From positions 8,796-72,795 of the forward strand of contig NZ_JADMKT010000080.1 of assembly GCF_016786255.1 (NCBI RefSeq): a DNA stretch of 64,000 nt, read 5' to 3'. Below the pieces are notes generated by a model. The model saw only the letters and a list, made by a program, of their open reading frames with translations, had not been told where the DNA came from and ran no database searches. The position numbers were made by a program, and so were the translations under genes. This stretch comes from Robertkochia sediminum. GTDB taxonomy: Bacteria > Bacteroidota > Bacteroidia > Flavobacteriales > Flavobacteriaceae. Shown piece after piece: positions 1-6,926 of this stretch (its first letter is position 1; each line of letters begins with the position of its first letter).

Positions 1-77
1 CCTTCTTTTTGATCTGATTATTGTGGTTCTAAATATAGTATCTTACTTTTAAGAAAATTCTTAACCGATAAACACTT

Positions 78-110
78 AGGGCAAACATACGAGCCCTGCC
101 GTTGTGTGCC
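78..110 (+). other. Left boundary of cassette-like unit 1 (attI- or half-attC-like)
   Basis: A small hairpin (AGGGC at 78-82, GCCCT at 92-96) is followed by GTTGTGTGCC at 101-110. The exact reverse complement of that decamer, GGCACACAAC, lies just after the next gene at 1240-1249. In integron cassettes the R' bases at a cassette's 5' end are complementary to R'' in its own 3' attC, which is the pattern here. No full attC palindrome is visible on this side, so this could be an attI-like simple site or a degraded attC. Confidence 0.45.
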
Positions 111-126
111 ATAAAACTGAAAACAA

Positions 127-1224
127 ATGAAGAGAATAATAAAGCTTTTCCTTTATGCTCTAATTTCTATAGTTATTGTAGGATTAATTTATTCATTAAT
201 TCCAAGAGTGTTTAATGGTGGTAATACCTATGGGAATGGACTTCCCAAATCAGACTATTTAAAAGATAAGATAGAAAATGAGATAAATAGGTACATACAA
301 GATTCTTCAAGTAGAATAGAGACTGTTGTTTGTTTAAAAGAAGGAGAAATTGTATATGAATTTGGAGACACTAAAAAACTCATTAATACTCGTTCAATAA
401 GGAAAAGCATAATGAATTTATTGTACGGAATTGCCGTAGATAAAGGCGTTCTAAACATTAATGAGACTTTAGAAAGTTTGGGAATTGACGAAAGCCAAAC
501 ACCTTTAACTGAACAAGAAAAAACAGCAACCATTAGAGATTTATTGATGGCTCGATCTGGGGTATACCTACCTGCTGAAGGTGAAGTGGCTACAACAAGA
601 GATAACAGGCCCAATAGAGACCAATATAAACCAGGTGAATACTTTCTTTATAATAATTTTGACTTTAATGTATTAGGAGCAATACTTGAGAAAAAAACAA
701 ATATGTCTATTGGAGAATTTATGGAAGAGTATTTAGCAAAGCCTTTGCAATTACAGGATTTTTCAAGCTCTAACATAGTTTATGACAACCCTTGGCCAAT
801 TCCAAACAAATCAATGTCTGATTACCCTATCTATTGGATATTTATGAGTACAAGAGATTTAGCTAAAGTCGGGTTGCTCGTCTCTCAAAAAGGGAACTGG
901 AATGGAGAACAAATTGTCCCAGCAGAGTGGATTAATGAAAGTACTCAACCTTATACTAAGTATGAAGACTATGATATTAATCAAAATCCAATAGATGCAT
1001 ACGGATATCTTTGGAAAATTGACACCGACAACAACAATATTTGGGCCGATGGATATGGTGGCCAATATTTAATAATTGATACAGAAAATAATCTTGTAAC
1101 TACACAATTAAATCCCAATGGTAATTCCTTACTTAGTTCTGGTTTATACTTAATGGACGAAAATCGAGACAATGCCTCAAGAATTGAAATAATGAACATC
1201 CATAATATGATTCTTGAGAACTGA
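127..1224 (+). CDS. Serine hydrolase, class C beta-lactamase / penicillin-binding fold
   Basis: Predicted membrane-anchored or exported serine hydrolase of the beta-lactamase (PF00144-type) family, 365 aa. An N-terminal hydrophobic segment (about residues 5-26) is followed by the catalytic S-x-x-K tetrad at Ser90-Lys93, the second motif Tyr175-Asn-Asn and a C-terminal GYGGQ at 309-313, which takes the place of the KTG/HxG motif. All three family motifs are present, so it looks intact. The substrate cannot be inferred; relatives include esterases, DD-peptidases and beta-lactamases. The gene is visibly more AT-rich than the genes beyond 3 kb and fills almost all of a unit bounded by matching GTTGTGTGCC/GGCACACAAC ends, which suggests acquisition as a cassette. 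Confidence 0.85.
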   Translation: MKRIIKLFLYALISIVIVGLIYSLIPRVFNGGNTYGNGLPKSDYLKDKIENEINRYIQDSSSRIETVVCLKEGEIVYEFGDTKKLINTRSIRKSIMNLLYGIAVDKGVLNINETLESLGIDESQTPLTEQEKTATIRDLLMARSGVYLPAEGEVATTRDNRPNRDQYKPGEYFLYNNFDFNVLGAILEKKTNMSIGEFMEEYLAKPLQLQDFSSSNIVYDNPWPIPNKSMSDYPIYWIFMSTRDLAKVGLLVSQKGNWNGEQIVPAEWINESTQPYTKYEDYDINQNPIDAYGYLWKIDTDNNNIWADGYGGQYLIIDTENNLVTTQLNPNGNSLLSSGLYLMDENRDNASRIEIMNIHNMILEN

Positions 1225-1239
1225 AACAATAGAATATAC

Positions 1240-1311
1240 GGCACACAACAATGTATATGCGATAATACTCCCTAAACGGTCGTACTACGCATATACTAAC
1301 CGTTGTACCCC
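1240..1311 (+). repeat. attC-like recombination site between two cassette-like units
   Basis: Imperfect palindrome laid out like an attC site: GGCACACAAC (1240-1249), then GTATATGCG (1253-1261), a spacer, CGCATATAC (1288-1296, a perfect 9-bp complement), and GTTGTACCCC (1302-1311). The ACAAC/GTTGT cores pair across the site. The outer flanks do not pair with each other. Instead the left flank matches the start of the upstream unit (101-110) and the right flank matches the end of the downstream unit (2013-2022), as expected for chained integron cassettes. The GTTGT core departs from the classical GTTRRRY consensus. Confidence 0.65.
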
Positions 1312-1316
1312 ATATT

Positions 1317-2009
1317 ATGAAAAACCTCATTATAACTTTATTCTTATTGATCAACTTTTGCAGTTTCAGCCAGACAAAAGATGTGGAAGATTATTTTAAG
1401 CTAGGTAATGAGGCTTTTCAAGAAAATGATTTCGAAACAGCAAAAGAGAATTATATAAAAGTAATCCAGATAGATGAGAAACATGAAGATGCTTATTTCA
1501 ATCTAGCTATTACAGAGCTTAATCTAAAAGAATCTGAATTAGCTTGTGAGCACCTAAATAAGTCATATCAGCTTGGCGTTTTCGATGCCTTTAATTTGAT
1601 CATTGAATATTGCGGTAAATTAAGTTATTCTGAAAGAATGTGGATTCGTGATTTGGAGGAATTACCCCAGTTTAAAAAAGAGGAAAAAGTTTTCCCCTTA
1701 TTTTTCACGGAGCCAACAAACTTTGATTACATCACGAATATCAAAATTAATCCAAAATTCAGCCAACACTTATTATCTATAATAAAGAAGGATAAAGAGT
1801 TAAGAAGATTAAAGGGTAGAATAAACATTCTATTTCATTTCGACATGAACGGCCAGTTTGCTATTCAATCCATTAATGGTAGAATAAAGGAATATCAAAA
1901 AGAGAAACTGGAATACATTTTAAATAATACAGTACAGTTAATACCAGGTAAGTTTGATAGTAAAAACGCAGGAATAAAAGAAGGAATGAATTTACCTCTA
2001 ATATTTTAA
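1317..2009 (+). CDS. Exported TPR protein with TonB-like C-terminal region
   Basis: Unnamed 230-aa protein. It has a Sec signal peptide (MKNLIITLFLLINFCSFSQ, cleavage about residue 19), then two or three tetratricopeptide-like helices (about 25-95, with F-x-x-A and YFNLAI-type spacing). The C-terminal part (about 135-230) resembles the TonB/energy-transducer C-terminal fold in its phrases on an FHFDMNG strand and a helix ending in a LIPGK-like turn. This is a family-level impression, not an identification. It is probably periplasmic. Like its neighbour it is AT-rich and fills a cassette-like unit (GTTGTACCCC at 1302-1311, GGGGTACAAC at 2013-2022). The ATG at 1317 lies 6 bases after the unit's left core, so any leader is minimal. 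Confidence 0.7.
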   Translation: MKNLIITLFLLINFCSFSQTKDVEDYFKLGNEAFQENDFETAKENYIKVIQIDEKHEDAYFNLAITELNLKESELACEHLNKSYQLGVFDAFNLIIEYCGKLSYSERMWIRDLEELPQFKKEEKVFPLFFTEPTNFDYITNIKINPKFSQHLLSIIKKDKELRRLKGRINILFHFDMNGQFAIQSINGRIKEYQKEKLEYILNNTVQLIPGKFDSKNAGIKEGMNLPLIF

Positions 2010-2012
2010 TAC

Positions 2013-2036
2013 GGGGTACAACATCGTGTATAAACC
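2013..2036 (+). repeat. Right end of cassette-like unit 2 (half attC)
   Basis: GGGGTACAAC (2013-2022) is the exact reverse complement of the unit's left core at 1302-1311. It is followed by GTGTATAAACC, the expected L'' arm. The partner arm (GGTTTATACAC...GTTGT) is not found downstream, so the last site appears truncated and the array ends here. Confidence 0.5.
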
Positions 2037-2054
2037 ATAAATGAAACTTCCTCT

Positions 2055-2096
2055 AGCTCGTTTAAAGGCCCTCAAACCAGGCCGGGTAAACGAGCT
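2055..2096. repeat. Long imperfect hairpin 1
   Basis: AGCTCGTTTA (2055-2064) pairs with TAAACGAGCT (2087-2096). Inside, after a small internal loop, GGCC pairs with GGCC around a 9-nt loop. The + strand continues ATTTTTG, so it could terminate transcription of the upstream gene. The architecture (10-bp stem, internal loop, short upper stem) is repeated at 2231-2272. Confidence 0.6.
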
Positions 2097-2230
2097 ATTT
2101 TTGTCACATTACTTTATTAGGCAGTTCCCAAACAAGCCAAACATAAAAGCACCTTAAAAGCACTGCTCTCAACCAAGGCATATAAACCATTACGATGTCA
2201 TTCTAAACTCCTTGCTTCATTAACCTTTCA

Positions 2231-2272
2231 GGCTCTTTTATGTGTCCCAATAGCGGGACAGCTAAAAGAGCC
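2231..2272. repeat. Long imperfect hairpin 2
   Basis: GGCTCTTTTA (2231-2240) pairs with TAAAAGAGCC (2263-2272). A symmetric 3-nt internal loop follows, then GTCCC/GGGAC around a 6-nt loop. Neither strand has a U-tract, so a terminator role is unlikely. Its lower-stem sequence and architecture resemble the hairpin at 2055-2096. It lies between the cassette-like region and the excisionase-like gene; its function is unknown. Confidence 0.6.
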
Positions 2273-2334
2273 ATTTGCAAACGCTTAAAACAGATGTTTT
2301 TTTGATAGAAAAATGAGGGTGTCTCCTTTTTCTA

Positions 2335-2694
2335 TTAATCCTGTTTAGATGATGTGATGCTTACGTTGTTGGTTCGTTTTAAAAGCTGCTCAAAGAATTC
2401 ATCTTCCAGGTGGTTGTCCAAAATTTCCGAATGACCCAATAGCCATTGGTCGATCACATCCTTGTCGAAGTATTTCTGGCGTATGTGAGGGTTGTTTCCA
2501 CAGGGAATGAGCTTGCGGTGGGTGAGTTTGTAGATCTTGCTTTTGGAGAGGCCTGTGTATGCCGAAAGTTCTTCAACGGTCATGATCTTTTTCTGTTGCG
2601 CCATTAACCCTTTAATCTCCCTCAGTAGTTTTATGATTCGTTCTCCTTCTTCCATAACAGAAAAATATTCAGGGTAAATGAAAGTAAAAGACAA
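2335..2694 (-). CDS. Helix-turn-helix (excisionase/MerR-like) DNA-binding protein
   Basis: 119-aa protein. Residues about 40-90 form an HTH_17/excisionase-type winged helix (MTVEELSAYTGLSKSKIYKL, then a basic wing and a VIDQWL helix); an N-terminal helix precedes it and a short acidic tail follows. Such proteins are common beside tyrosine recombinases of Bacteroidota integrative elements, where they act as recombination directionality factors or regulators. No integrase is visible here. It sits about 190 bp from a tRNA-Asn gene and is probably a remnant or accessory gene of an integrated element. Confidence 0.75.
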   Translation of the reverse strand: MSFTFIYPEYFSVMEEGERIIKLLREIKGLMAQQKKIMTVEELSAYTGLSKSKIYKLTHRKLIPCGNNPHIRQKYFDKDVIDQWLLGHSEILDNHLEDEFFEQLLKRTNNVSITSSKQD

Positions 2695-2781
2695 CTCCGG
2701 AAATTTTAAGAAATGGGAGGATGATGTTTGAGGATTCTTCAGGAGATAAAGATTTTCACTGAAAAAATGTTAAAGTTTAAG

Positions 2782-2833
2782 GGACCCTCTGATGTTTTTG
2801 AAAGGCTAAAAAATGTTGTACCTATGTTGTACC
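2782..2833 (+). repeat. Possible att remnant: 12-bp tRNA copy plus two TGTTGTACC repeats
   Basis: GGACCCTCTGAT (2782-2793) also occurs inside the tRNA-Asn gene at 2910-2921 (anticodon-stem 3' strand and variable loop). Just downstream are two direct copies of TGTTGTACC at 2814-2822 and 2825-2833, an 11-bp period that fits recombinase-arm or regulator sites. Together with the excisionase-like gene this may mark an old integration junction. A 12-bp match alone is weak. Confidence 0.35.
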
Positions 2834-2846
2834 CATGGAAAATACA

Positions 2847-2874
2847 AAAGGCGTCACATCTCTGTAACGCCTTT
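2847..2874 (-). terminator. Intrinsic terminator of tRNA-Asn
   Basis: An 8-bp stem (AAAGGCGT at 2847-2854, ACGCCTTT at 2867-2874) with a 12-nt loop lies directly downstream of the tRNA on the minus strand, followed there by a T-rich run. Confidence 0.65.
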
Positions 2875-2885
2875 GTTTATGCTAG

Positions 2886-2959
2886 CTCCCCCTCTTGGGC
2901 TCGAACCAAGGACCCTCTGATTAACAGTCAGATGCTCTAACCAACTGAGCTAAGGAGGA
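2886..2959 (-). tRNA. tRNA-Asn (anticodon GTT)
   Basis: A complete cloverleaf can be drawn on the minus strand. The 7-bp acceptor stem is TCCTCCT/AGGGGGA with one G-T pair. The D stem is GCTC/GAGC, the anticodon stem TCTGA/TCAGA around CTGTTAA (anticodon GTT), and the T arm CTTGG-TTCGAGC-CCAAG. The discriminator base is G, as usual for Asn, and CCA is not encoded. Length is 74 nt. A promoter-like box lies about 80 bp upstream. Confidence 0.95.
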
Positions 2960-3038
2960 GTGTTATTTTCATAACTTTCGTTACATTTTCCCTCTCTCGA
3001 GGCCCGCTGTAACTGGGGTTATCCCTTTTTTGCGGTTG

Positions 3039-3068
3039 CAAATATATGTGTTTTTTTAATTAAGCCAA
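3039..3068 (-). promoter_or_regulatory. Promoter for tRNA-Asn (TTG-N19-TATATTTG)
   Basis: On the minus strand TTG (complement of 3066-3068) is followed after 19 bp by TATATTTG (complement of 3039-3046), which fits the Bacteroidota TTG/TAnnTTTG promoter. It lies about 80 bp upstream of the mature tRNA, leaving a 5' leader to be trimmed. Nothing else was recognised between 2960 and 3236. Confidence 0.55.
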
Positions 3069-3236
3069 ACAAAAAATTAATTTTTTATAATTTTTAAAAG
3101 TGGCCCTGGACACATGCTTGCAGGTGGCGACAAAAATAAGCCAAATAATATAAAATGCACCGCCTCTAAAGGTTAAAATTTTTTCGTTTTCCCACTTCAG
3201 TATGCCGAAGGTGCTTTGCCTTTTTTAAGTTGTTGA

Positions 3237-4004
3237 TCATGAGTCTCCTTCTTTTTCCAGGAGCTCCTGCTGCCGCTTCTCTTCTTCCATCTTACGCTGT
3301 TTTTTCTTCTTCCCAATAGGTATGCTGGCGCCAACACGGAGCGATCTGTTTTTAATACCACTTCCTTTTAGTGTATTGGTGAGTCCGTGGTAATAAAACA
3401 GGTTAACGGCTACACCTTCGCTCTTTAAGAATTTATAGGAAACCCCAGCTATAGGGCCAGTTTCAATTCGGTTGAAGTCGTCGGTCAGGTCGTTTCTTAT
3501 GCTGATCTCCCTGTCTTCAATGATCTGTGTGATCTGGTCGAAGGCCTTGGTCAGGATACCTCCACTCCATCCGGCTTCGAGGTAAAAATGGTCAATGAAC
3601 CGGTAGCGATACATCACGTTTAAACTGATGTATTTATTGGTTCGCGCCACTGTTGCATCCGTAAGGACAGCATCCAGGTTGGTGTCGTTTAGTTGGTAGG
3701 TAGGGATGTTGTCTGTACCGTGATCGTTAAAGGCCAGCAACTCTATATGTAAAGAGTGTATCTCTTTGGGTTTATAATAAAAGTAGGATCCCAGTTGGAG
3801 TCCGCTCTTGGTTTTTACCCCATCGAGGTTGGTCAAATTAGCGAAATTGATCCCTGCCGAGAGTCCGAATTCCAGATTTTCACTGTTGAGGTCGTCACCA
3901 AAGATGAGTCCCATTAACAATTGGGATTGGGCGGGAATAGATAAGAATAGCGCCGATATTACAATGAGGTACTTAAGACTTTTTCTCATAAGCGTATGTG
4001 TCAT
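3237..4004 (-). CDS. Outer-membrane beta-barrel protein (PorT-like)
   Basis: 255-aa protein with a Sec signal peptide ending near ...PAQSQ (about residue 28). It has the alternating-strand pattern of the PorT/outer-membrane barrel family: FGLSAGINFANLTN, then LQLGSYFYYKP, YISLNVMYRYRF, FYLEAGWSGG and LRVGASIPIG. The C-terminus is an unusual lysine/glutamate-rich tail (about 230-255) after the last strand, probably a soluble charged extension. The start is uncertain: ATG at 4004 or at 3989 (MRKSLKY), and the later one gives a more typical signal peptide. Its specific role is unknown. It is monocistronic and separated from rseP by that gene's terminator. Confidence 0.75.
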   Translation of the reverse strand: MTHTLMRKSLKYLIVISALFLSIPAQSQLLMGLIFGDDLNSENLEFGLSAGINFANLTNLDGVKTKSGLQLGSYFYYKPKEIHSLHIELLAFNDHGTDNIPTYQLNDTNLDAVLTDATVARTNKYISLNVMYRYRFIDHFYLEAGWSGGILTKAFDQITQIIEDREISIRNDLTDDFNRIETGPIAGVSYKFLKSEGVAVNLFYYHGLTNTLKGSGIKNRSLRVGASIPIGKKKKQRKMEEEKRQQELLEKEGDS

Positions 4005-4153
4005 TCAAATTGATAAAGTAGCTGTTCTCCAGGGGACTCTGATAATCGAAGCTTTAAAATAGAGATAACTATTAAGGATAGGTCCTTATTTGAGATAACC
4101 TGTAAGAAGATGTCGGTCAACGGGGTAGAGAAGGAGGTGAGATAATGGTATAT

Positions 4154-4194
4154 AAAAACCCGCAGGAACTTGTTAATGAGTTGCTGCGGGCTTT
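4154..4194 (-). terminator. Terminator of rseP
   Basis: CCCGCAG (4159-4165) pairs with CTGCGGG (4184-4190). On the minus strand the stem is followed by TTTTTATA. It lies about 40 bp after the rseP stop codon. Confidence 0.75.
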
Positions 4195-4231
4195 AGTATT
4201 TCAGGTGAATACACCTGTATGGTATCTGGGG

Positions 4232-5554
4232 CTAGTCGAAGATCGCCCTGTAAATATCGTTTCCGTTAGCGTAAAGTAAGAGTCCGATAAGAATGAAGAA
4301 CCCTACCATTTGAGCGTATTCCATAAACTTATCACTTGGCTTTCTACCGCTGATCATCTCATAGAGCAGGAACATCACATGCCCTCCGTCAAGTGCCGGG
4401 ATAGGTAGGATGTTCATAAAGGCCAGGATGATGGAGATCAAAGCTGTACTCATCCAGAAGCCTTGCCAGTTCCAGGTCTCCGGGAATAGCTGGGCAATGG
4501 TGCCGAATCCGCCGATCTCTGTAGCCCCCTTCTTGGTGAACAAGAATTTCAGGGAAGCAACATAGTCGTGAAGGGTCCAGTAGCCGTATTCGATCCCGGC
4601 AGGGATGGCTTCGGCTAAACTGTAGTTGCGTTGTGACAATCCATCTGCATTAAAGGTATTCGCCACGTATACCCCGATCTGTCTGTCGGGTGTAGCTGCC
4701 AGCTGTACGGTATCGAGAACTCCACTGCGCTCGTATACGAGGTCCAGCGGCCCTTCACTATTGCGTACGATCGAAGTGAATTGATGCCACCATGTAGCGT
4801 CTTCGCCATTGATGGAGATCACCTTGTCTCCCGCTTGCAATCCTGCCATTGCGGCCGGCATTTGGAGGGGGACACTGTCCAGTGTTGAAGGAGTCCTCGG
4901 GTTTATCGGATTGGTAGCTCCTGCTTTGTACAGGTATGTTCCCAAAGAATCGGGAAGTGCGATGGTCTCAGAAGTACCATCGAGGTGCTTCACTTCAACC
5001 TCCTCAATGCCTCTGATGAGTAGCATGCGGTTGAGGTCCATGAGGTTGGTTGGGGTTTCCCCGTCTACCGTCAAAATGTTATCTCCTTCTCTGAATCCGT
5101 ATTGCTGTAGTTCTTCTGCTATAGTAAATCCGTTAGGGAAGGCTTCAGAACGCACTTCCGGAGTTCCCCAGGTGAACAGGATCATGATGTAGATGAAGAA
5201 TCCGAGCAGGAGGTTTACCGTAACCCCACCGATCATAATAATAAGACGTTGCCATGCCGGCTTGGAACGGAACTCCCACGGTTGTGCCGGCTGAGCCATC
5301 TGCTCCTTGTCCATGCTCTCATCGATCATCCCTGAGATCTTTACGTATCCTCCCAGGGGTAACCATCCGATCCCGTAAACGGTCTCGCCGATCTTTTTCT
5401 TGAACAGGGCGTATTTTACGTCAAAGAACAGGAAGAACTTCTCTACCCGGGTCTTAAAGATCTTTGCCGGAATAAAGTGTCCTAGTTCGTGAAGTACAAT
5501 GAGTATGGATAAGCTTAAAAAAAGCTGAATGGTCTTTACTATAATAGGGCTCAT
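4232..5554 (-). CDS. rseP: RseP / site-2 protease family zinc metalloprotease
   Basis: Intramembrane zinc metalloprotease (RIP, MEROPS M50), 440 aa, the usual length. The HExxH motif is His22-Glu23-Leu-Gly-His26 in the first membrane helix. The third zinc ligand is in the conserved NILPIPALDGGH near residues 386-397. Two PDZ regions lie between (about 115-200 and 210-290), and hydrophobic segments near 105-130, 360-390 and 415-435 fit the 4-TM topology. In E. coli RseP cleaves anti-sigma factors and signal-peptide remnants; the Bacteroidota substrates cannot be read from sequence. It has its own promoter (5580-5611) and terminator. Confidence 0.95.
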   Translation of the reverse strand: MSPIIVKTIQLFLSLSILIVLHELGHFIPAKIFKTRVEKFFLFFDVKYALFKKKIGETVYGIGWLPLGGYVKISGMIDESMDKEQMAQPAQPWEFRSKPAWQRLIIMIGGVTVNLLLGFFIYIMILFTWGTPEVRSEAFPNGFTIAEELQQYGFREGDNILTVDGETPTNLMDLNRMLLIRGIEEVEVKHLDGTSETIALPDSLGTYLYKAGATNPINPRTPSTLDSVPLQMPAAMAGLQAGDKVISINGEDATWWHQFTSIVRNSEGPLDLVYERSGVLDTVQLAATPDRQIGVYVANTFNADGLSQRNYSLAEAIPAGIEYGYWTLHDYVASLKFLFTKKGATEIGGFGTIAQLFPETWNWQGFWMSTALISIILAFMNILPIPALDGGHVMFLLYEMISGRKPSDKFMEYAQMVGFFILIGLLLYANGNDIYRAIFD

Positions 5555-5579
5555 AGTCGTATTTAGAATTCTTAGCCCA

Positions 5580-5611
5580 CAAATGTAACCTTTTCAGCCT
5601 TTTTGGCACAA
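5580..5611 (-). promoter_or_regulatory. rseP promoter (TTG-N21-TACATTTG)
   Basis: On the minus strand TACATTTG (complement of 5580-5587) matches TAnnTTTG, with TTG (complement of 5609-5611) 21 bp upstream. It lies 25 bp before the rseP ATG. Confidence 0.65.
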
Positions 5612-5681
5612 TCTTATTGTTTGGGAGCAGACTTTTTTAGGAAGGTTTTATGAATAAGCATGTGGTTAGGGAACATTCCAT

Positions 5682-5689
5682 TAAATTTG
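5682..5689 (+). promoter_or_regulatory. -7 box upstream of the SCO1 gene
   Basis: TAAATTTG matches TAnnTTTG and ends 23 bp before the ATG at 5713. No clear TTG is seen at the -33 position. Confidence 0.45.
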
Positions 5690-5712
5690 CATTCGTAAAG
5701 CCCTGATGTACA

Positions 5713-6390
5713 ATGTTGCGTTTCTTTAGTAAATACCGCAAATTCTTTTTGGTGATGGCCCTGCTTAGTGCGGTGATCGTCTACCTGTTCTACACCGCGC
5801 TCAAACCGAAACCGGTGCTGCCTGTATACCAGCCTAATATGGTGAATGCCGAACTGGTAGATCAAGACCTGCAATACAAAAGAAAATACCACGCTATTGC
5901 GCCTTTTACCCTGGTGAATCAGAATGGCGATACCATTACCCAGGACGATTATAACGGTAAGATCTACGTAGCCGATTTCTTCTTTACCACCTGCCCGACC
6001 ATTTGCCCGATCATGACCGATCATATGGTGCAGATCCAGGAGCGCATCATGGACGACCCCGATGTGTTGCTGCTTTCTCATACGGTAACTCCGGAGATCG
6101 ATTCGGTACCCCAGCTTAAAGAATACGCCTTAAAAAAAGGGGTGAACGACGCGAAATGGAACCTGGTTACCGGACCCAAAAAGCATATCTATGAATTGGC
6201 GCGCAAATCCTATCTGGCAGCCAAGAATGCCGGCGATGGCGGACCCTTTGATATGATCCATACCGAGAATTTTGTGCTGGTAGATAAGGAAAAGCGCATT
6301 CGCGGATTTTACGATGGGACCAAGGCTGAGGATATCGAAAAACTCATGGAAGATCTTGAAGTACTAAAATCAGAATACGAACAGGATTAA
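5713..6390 (+). CDS. SCO1/SenC family copper chaperone
   Basis: 225-aa membrane-anchored thioredoxin-fold protein. A single N-terminal membrane helix (about 10-28) precedes the SCO1 domain. The copper/redox ligands are all present: Cys94-x3-Cys98 in TTCPTICP and His183 in the HTEN segment. SCO proteins deliver copper to, or maintain the thiols of, the CuA site of cytochrome c oxidase from the periplasmic face. No oxidase genes are in view, so this is a stand-alone copy. It is followed by the C-rich intergenic tract before feoA. Confidence 0.92.
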   Translation: MLRFFSKYRKFFLVMALLSAVIVYLFYTALKPKPVLPVYQPNMVNAELVDQDLQYKRKYHAIAPFTLVNQNGDTITQDDYNGKIYVADFFFTTCPTICPIMTDHMVQIQERIMDDPDVLLLSHTVTPEIDSVPQLKEYALKKGVNDAKWNLVTGPKKHIYELARKSYLAAKNAGDGGPFDMIHTENFVLVDKEKRIRGFYDGTKAEDIEKLMEDLEVLKSEYEQD

Positions 6391-6423
6391 CCGGTCGTTT
6401 TTATTTTTGCTTACCCGCTTACG

Positions 6424-6458
6424 CCTCTCGATACAATTGCTTCGCAATCACTCGAGGT
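6424..6458. repeat. REP-like palindromic element
   Basis: Nested inverted repeat: CTCGA/TCGAG outside, ATTGC-TTC-GCAAT inside. Its form resembles the short dispersed palindromes of flavobacterial intergenic regions. Only one copy is seen here, so the repeat status is inferred. Confidence 0.4.
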
Positions 6459-6460
6459 GA

Positions 6461-6640
6461 CACCTCCCGAATTCCCCAATTCCTCATTTGCTAATTCGCC
6501 TATTCGCCCTTCCCTCTTTATTCTTTTCTCTTTTTTCTTTCTTCTTTCCTCATACCCACATACCCATTTCCCCACTTCCCCATTTCCCCATTTCCCCACT
6601 TCCCCATAACCTTGTAACCCCACGACCTTGTAACTTCATA
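6461..6640 (+). repeat. C-rich low-complexity tract upstream of feoA
   Basis: Irregular short words dominate: CCCCATTT and CCCCACTT in runs, CATACCC, CCTTGTAAC and TTCATAACTT, with a T/C-rich stretch at 6515-6548. It codes for nothing convincing on either strand. It ends in the feoA promoter. A similar tract lies at 10521-10715. Confidence 0.7.
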
Positions 6641-6657
6641 ACTTTTCCTTACTTTTG
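6628..6657 (+). promoter_or_regulatory. feoAB promoter (TTG-N19-TACTTTTG)
   Basis: TTG at 6628-6630 and TACTTTTG at 6650-6657 are 19 bp apart, an excellent match to the Bacteroidota consensus, 27 bp before the feoA start. The -33 element lies in the last words of the C-rich tract. No clear Fur box was recognised. Confidence 0.65.
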
Positions 6658-6684
6658 ACTCTTTAAAATCAATCTAAATAAGAT

Positions 6685-6918
6685 TTGAAGTATACCGTTG
6701 CAGATTTAAAGAGAGGTGAGCGTGCAATTATAAAGCATGTCGATACCGATGGCCTGCCCATTAAGCTATTGGAAATGGGATGCCTTCCGGGAAATGAGGT
6801 GGAGCTGATCCAGTTCGCACCCTTTAACGATCCGCTCTATCTCAATATCAACGGGTCGTTCCTGGCCATTCGCAAGGAAACGGCAGTTCAGATCGAAATC
6901 GAACCCCTGGCCCAATAA
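6685..6918 (+). CDS. feoA: FeoA, ferrous iron transport accessory protein
   Basis: 77-aa SH3-like FeoA protein. Family features are the DLKRGERAII opening, the LLEMGCLPGNEVEL core and the NGSFLAIRKETA C-terminal strands, over the normal length. FeoA is a cytosolic partner of FeoB thought to modulate its GTPase or channel activity. The start is TTG (6685-6687); no in-frame ATG or GTG gives the conserved MKYTVADLKRGE beginning. It is the first gene of an operon with feoB, 8 bp upstream of it. Confidence 0.93.
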   Translation: MKYTVADLKRGERAIIKHVDTDGLPIKLLEMGCLPGNEVELIQFAPFNDPLYLNINGSFLAIRKETAVQIEIEPLAQ

Positions 6919-6926
6919 GGAGGTGT

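Noticed and set aside
2055-2096. Hairpin 1 as a plain terminator only
   Set aside because: A T-rich run follows, so it may terminate, but the related hairpin at 2231-2272 lacks one; I kept both as structural elements.
2728-2940. 70-codon ORF over the tRNA-Asn gene
   Set aside because: It runs over the tRNA and its terminator on the opposite strand and has no recognisable sequence.
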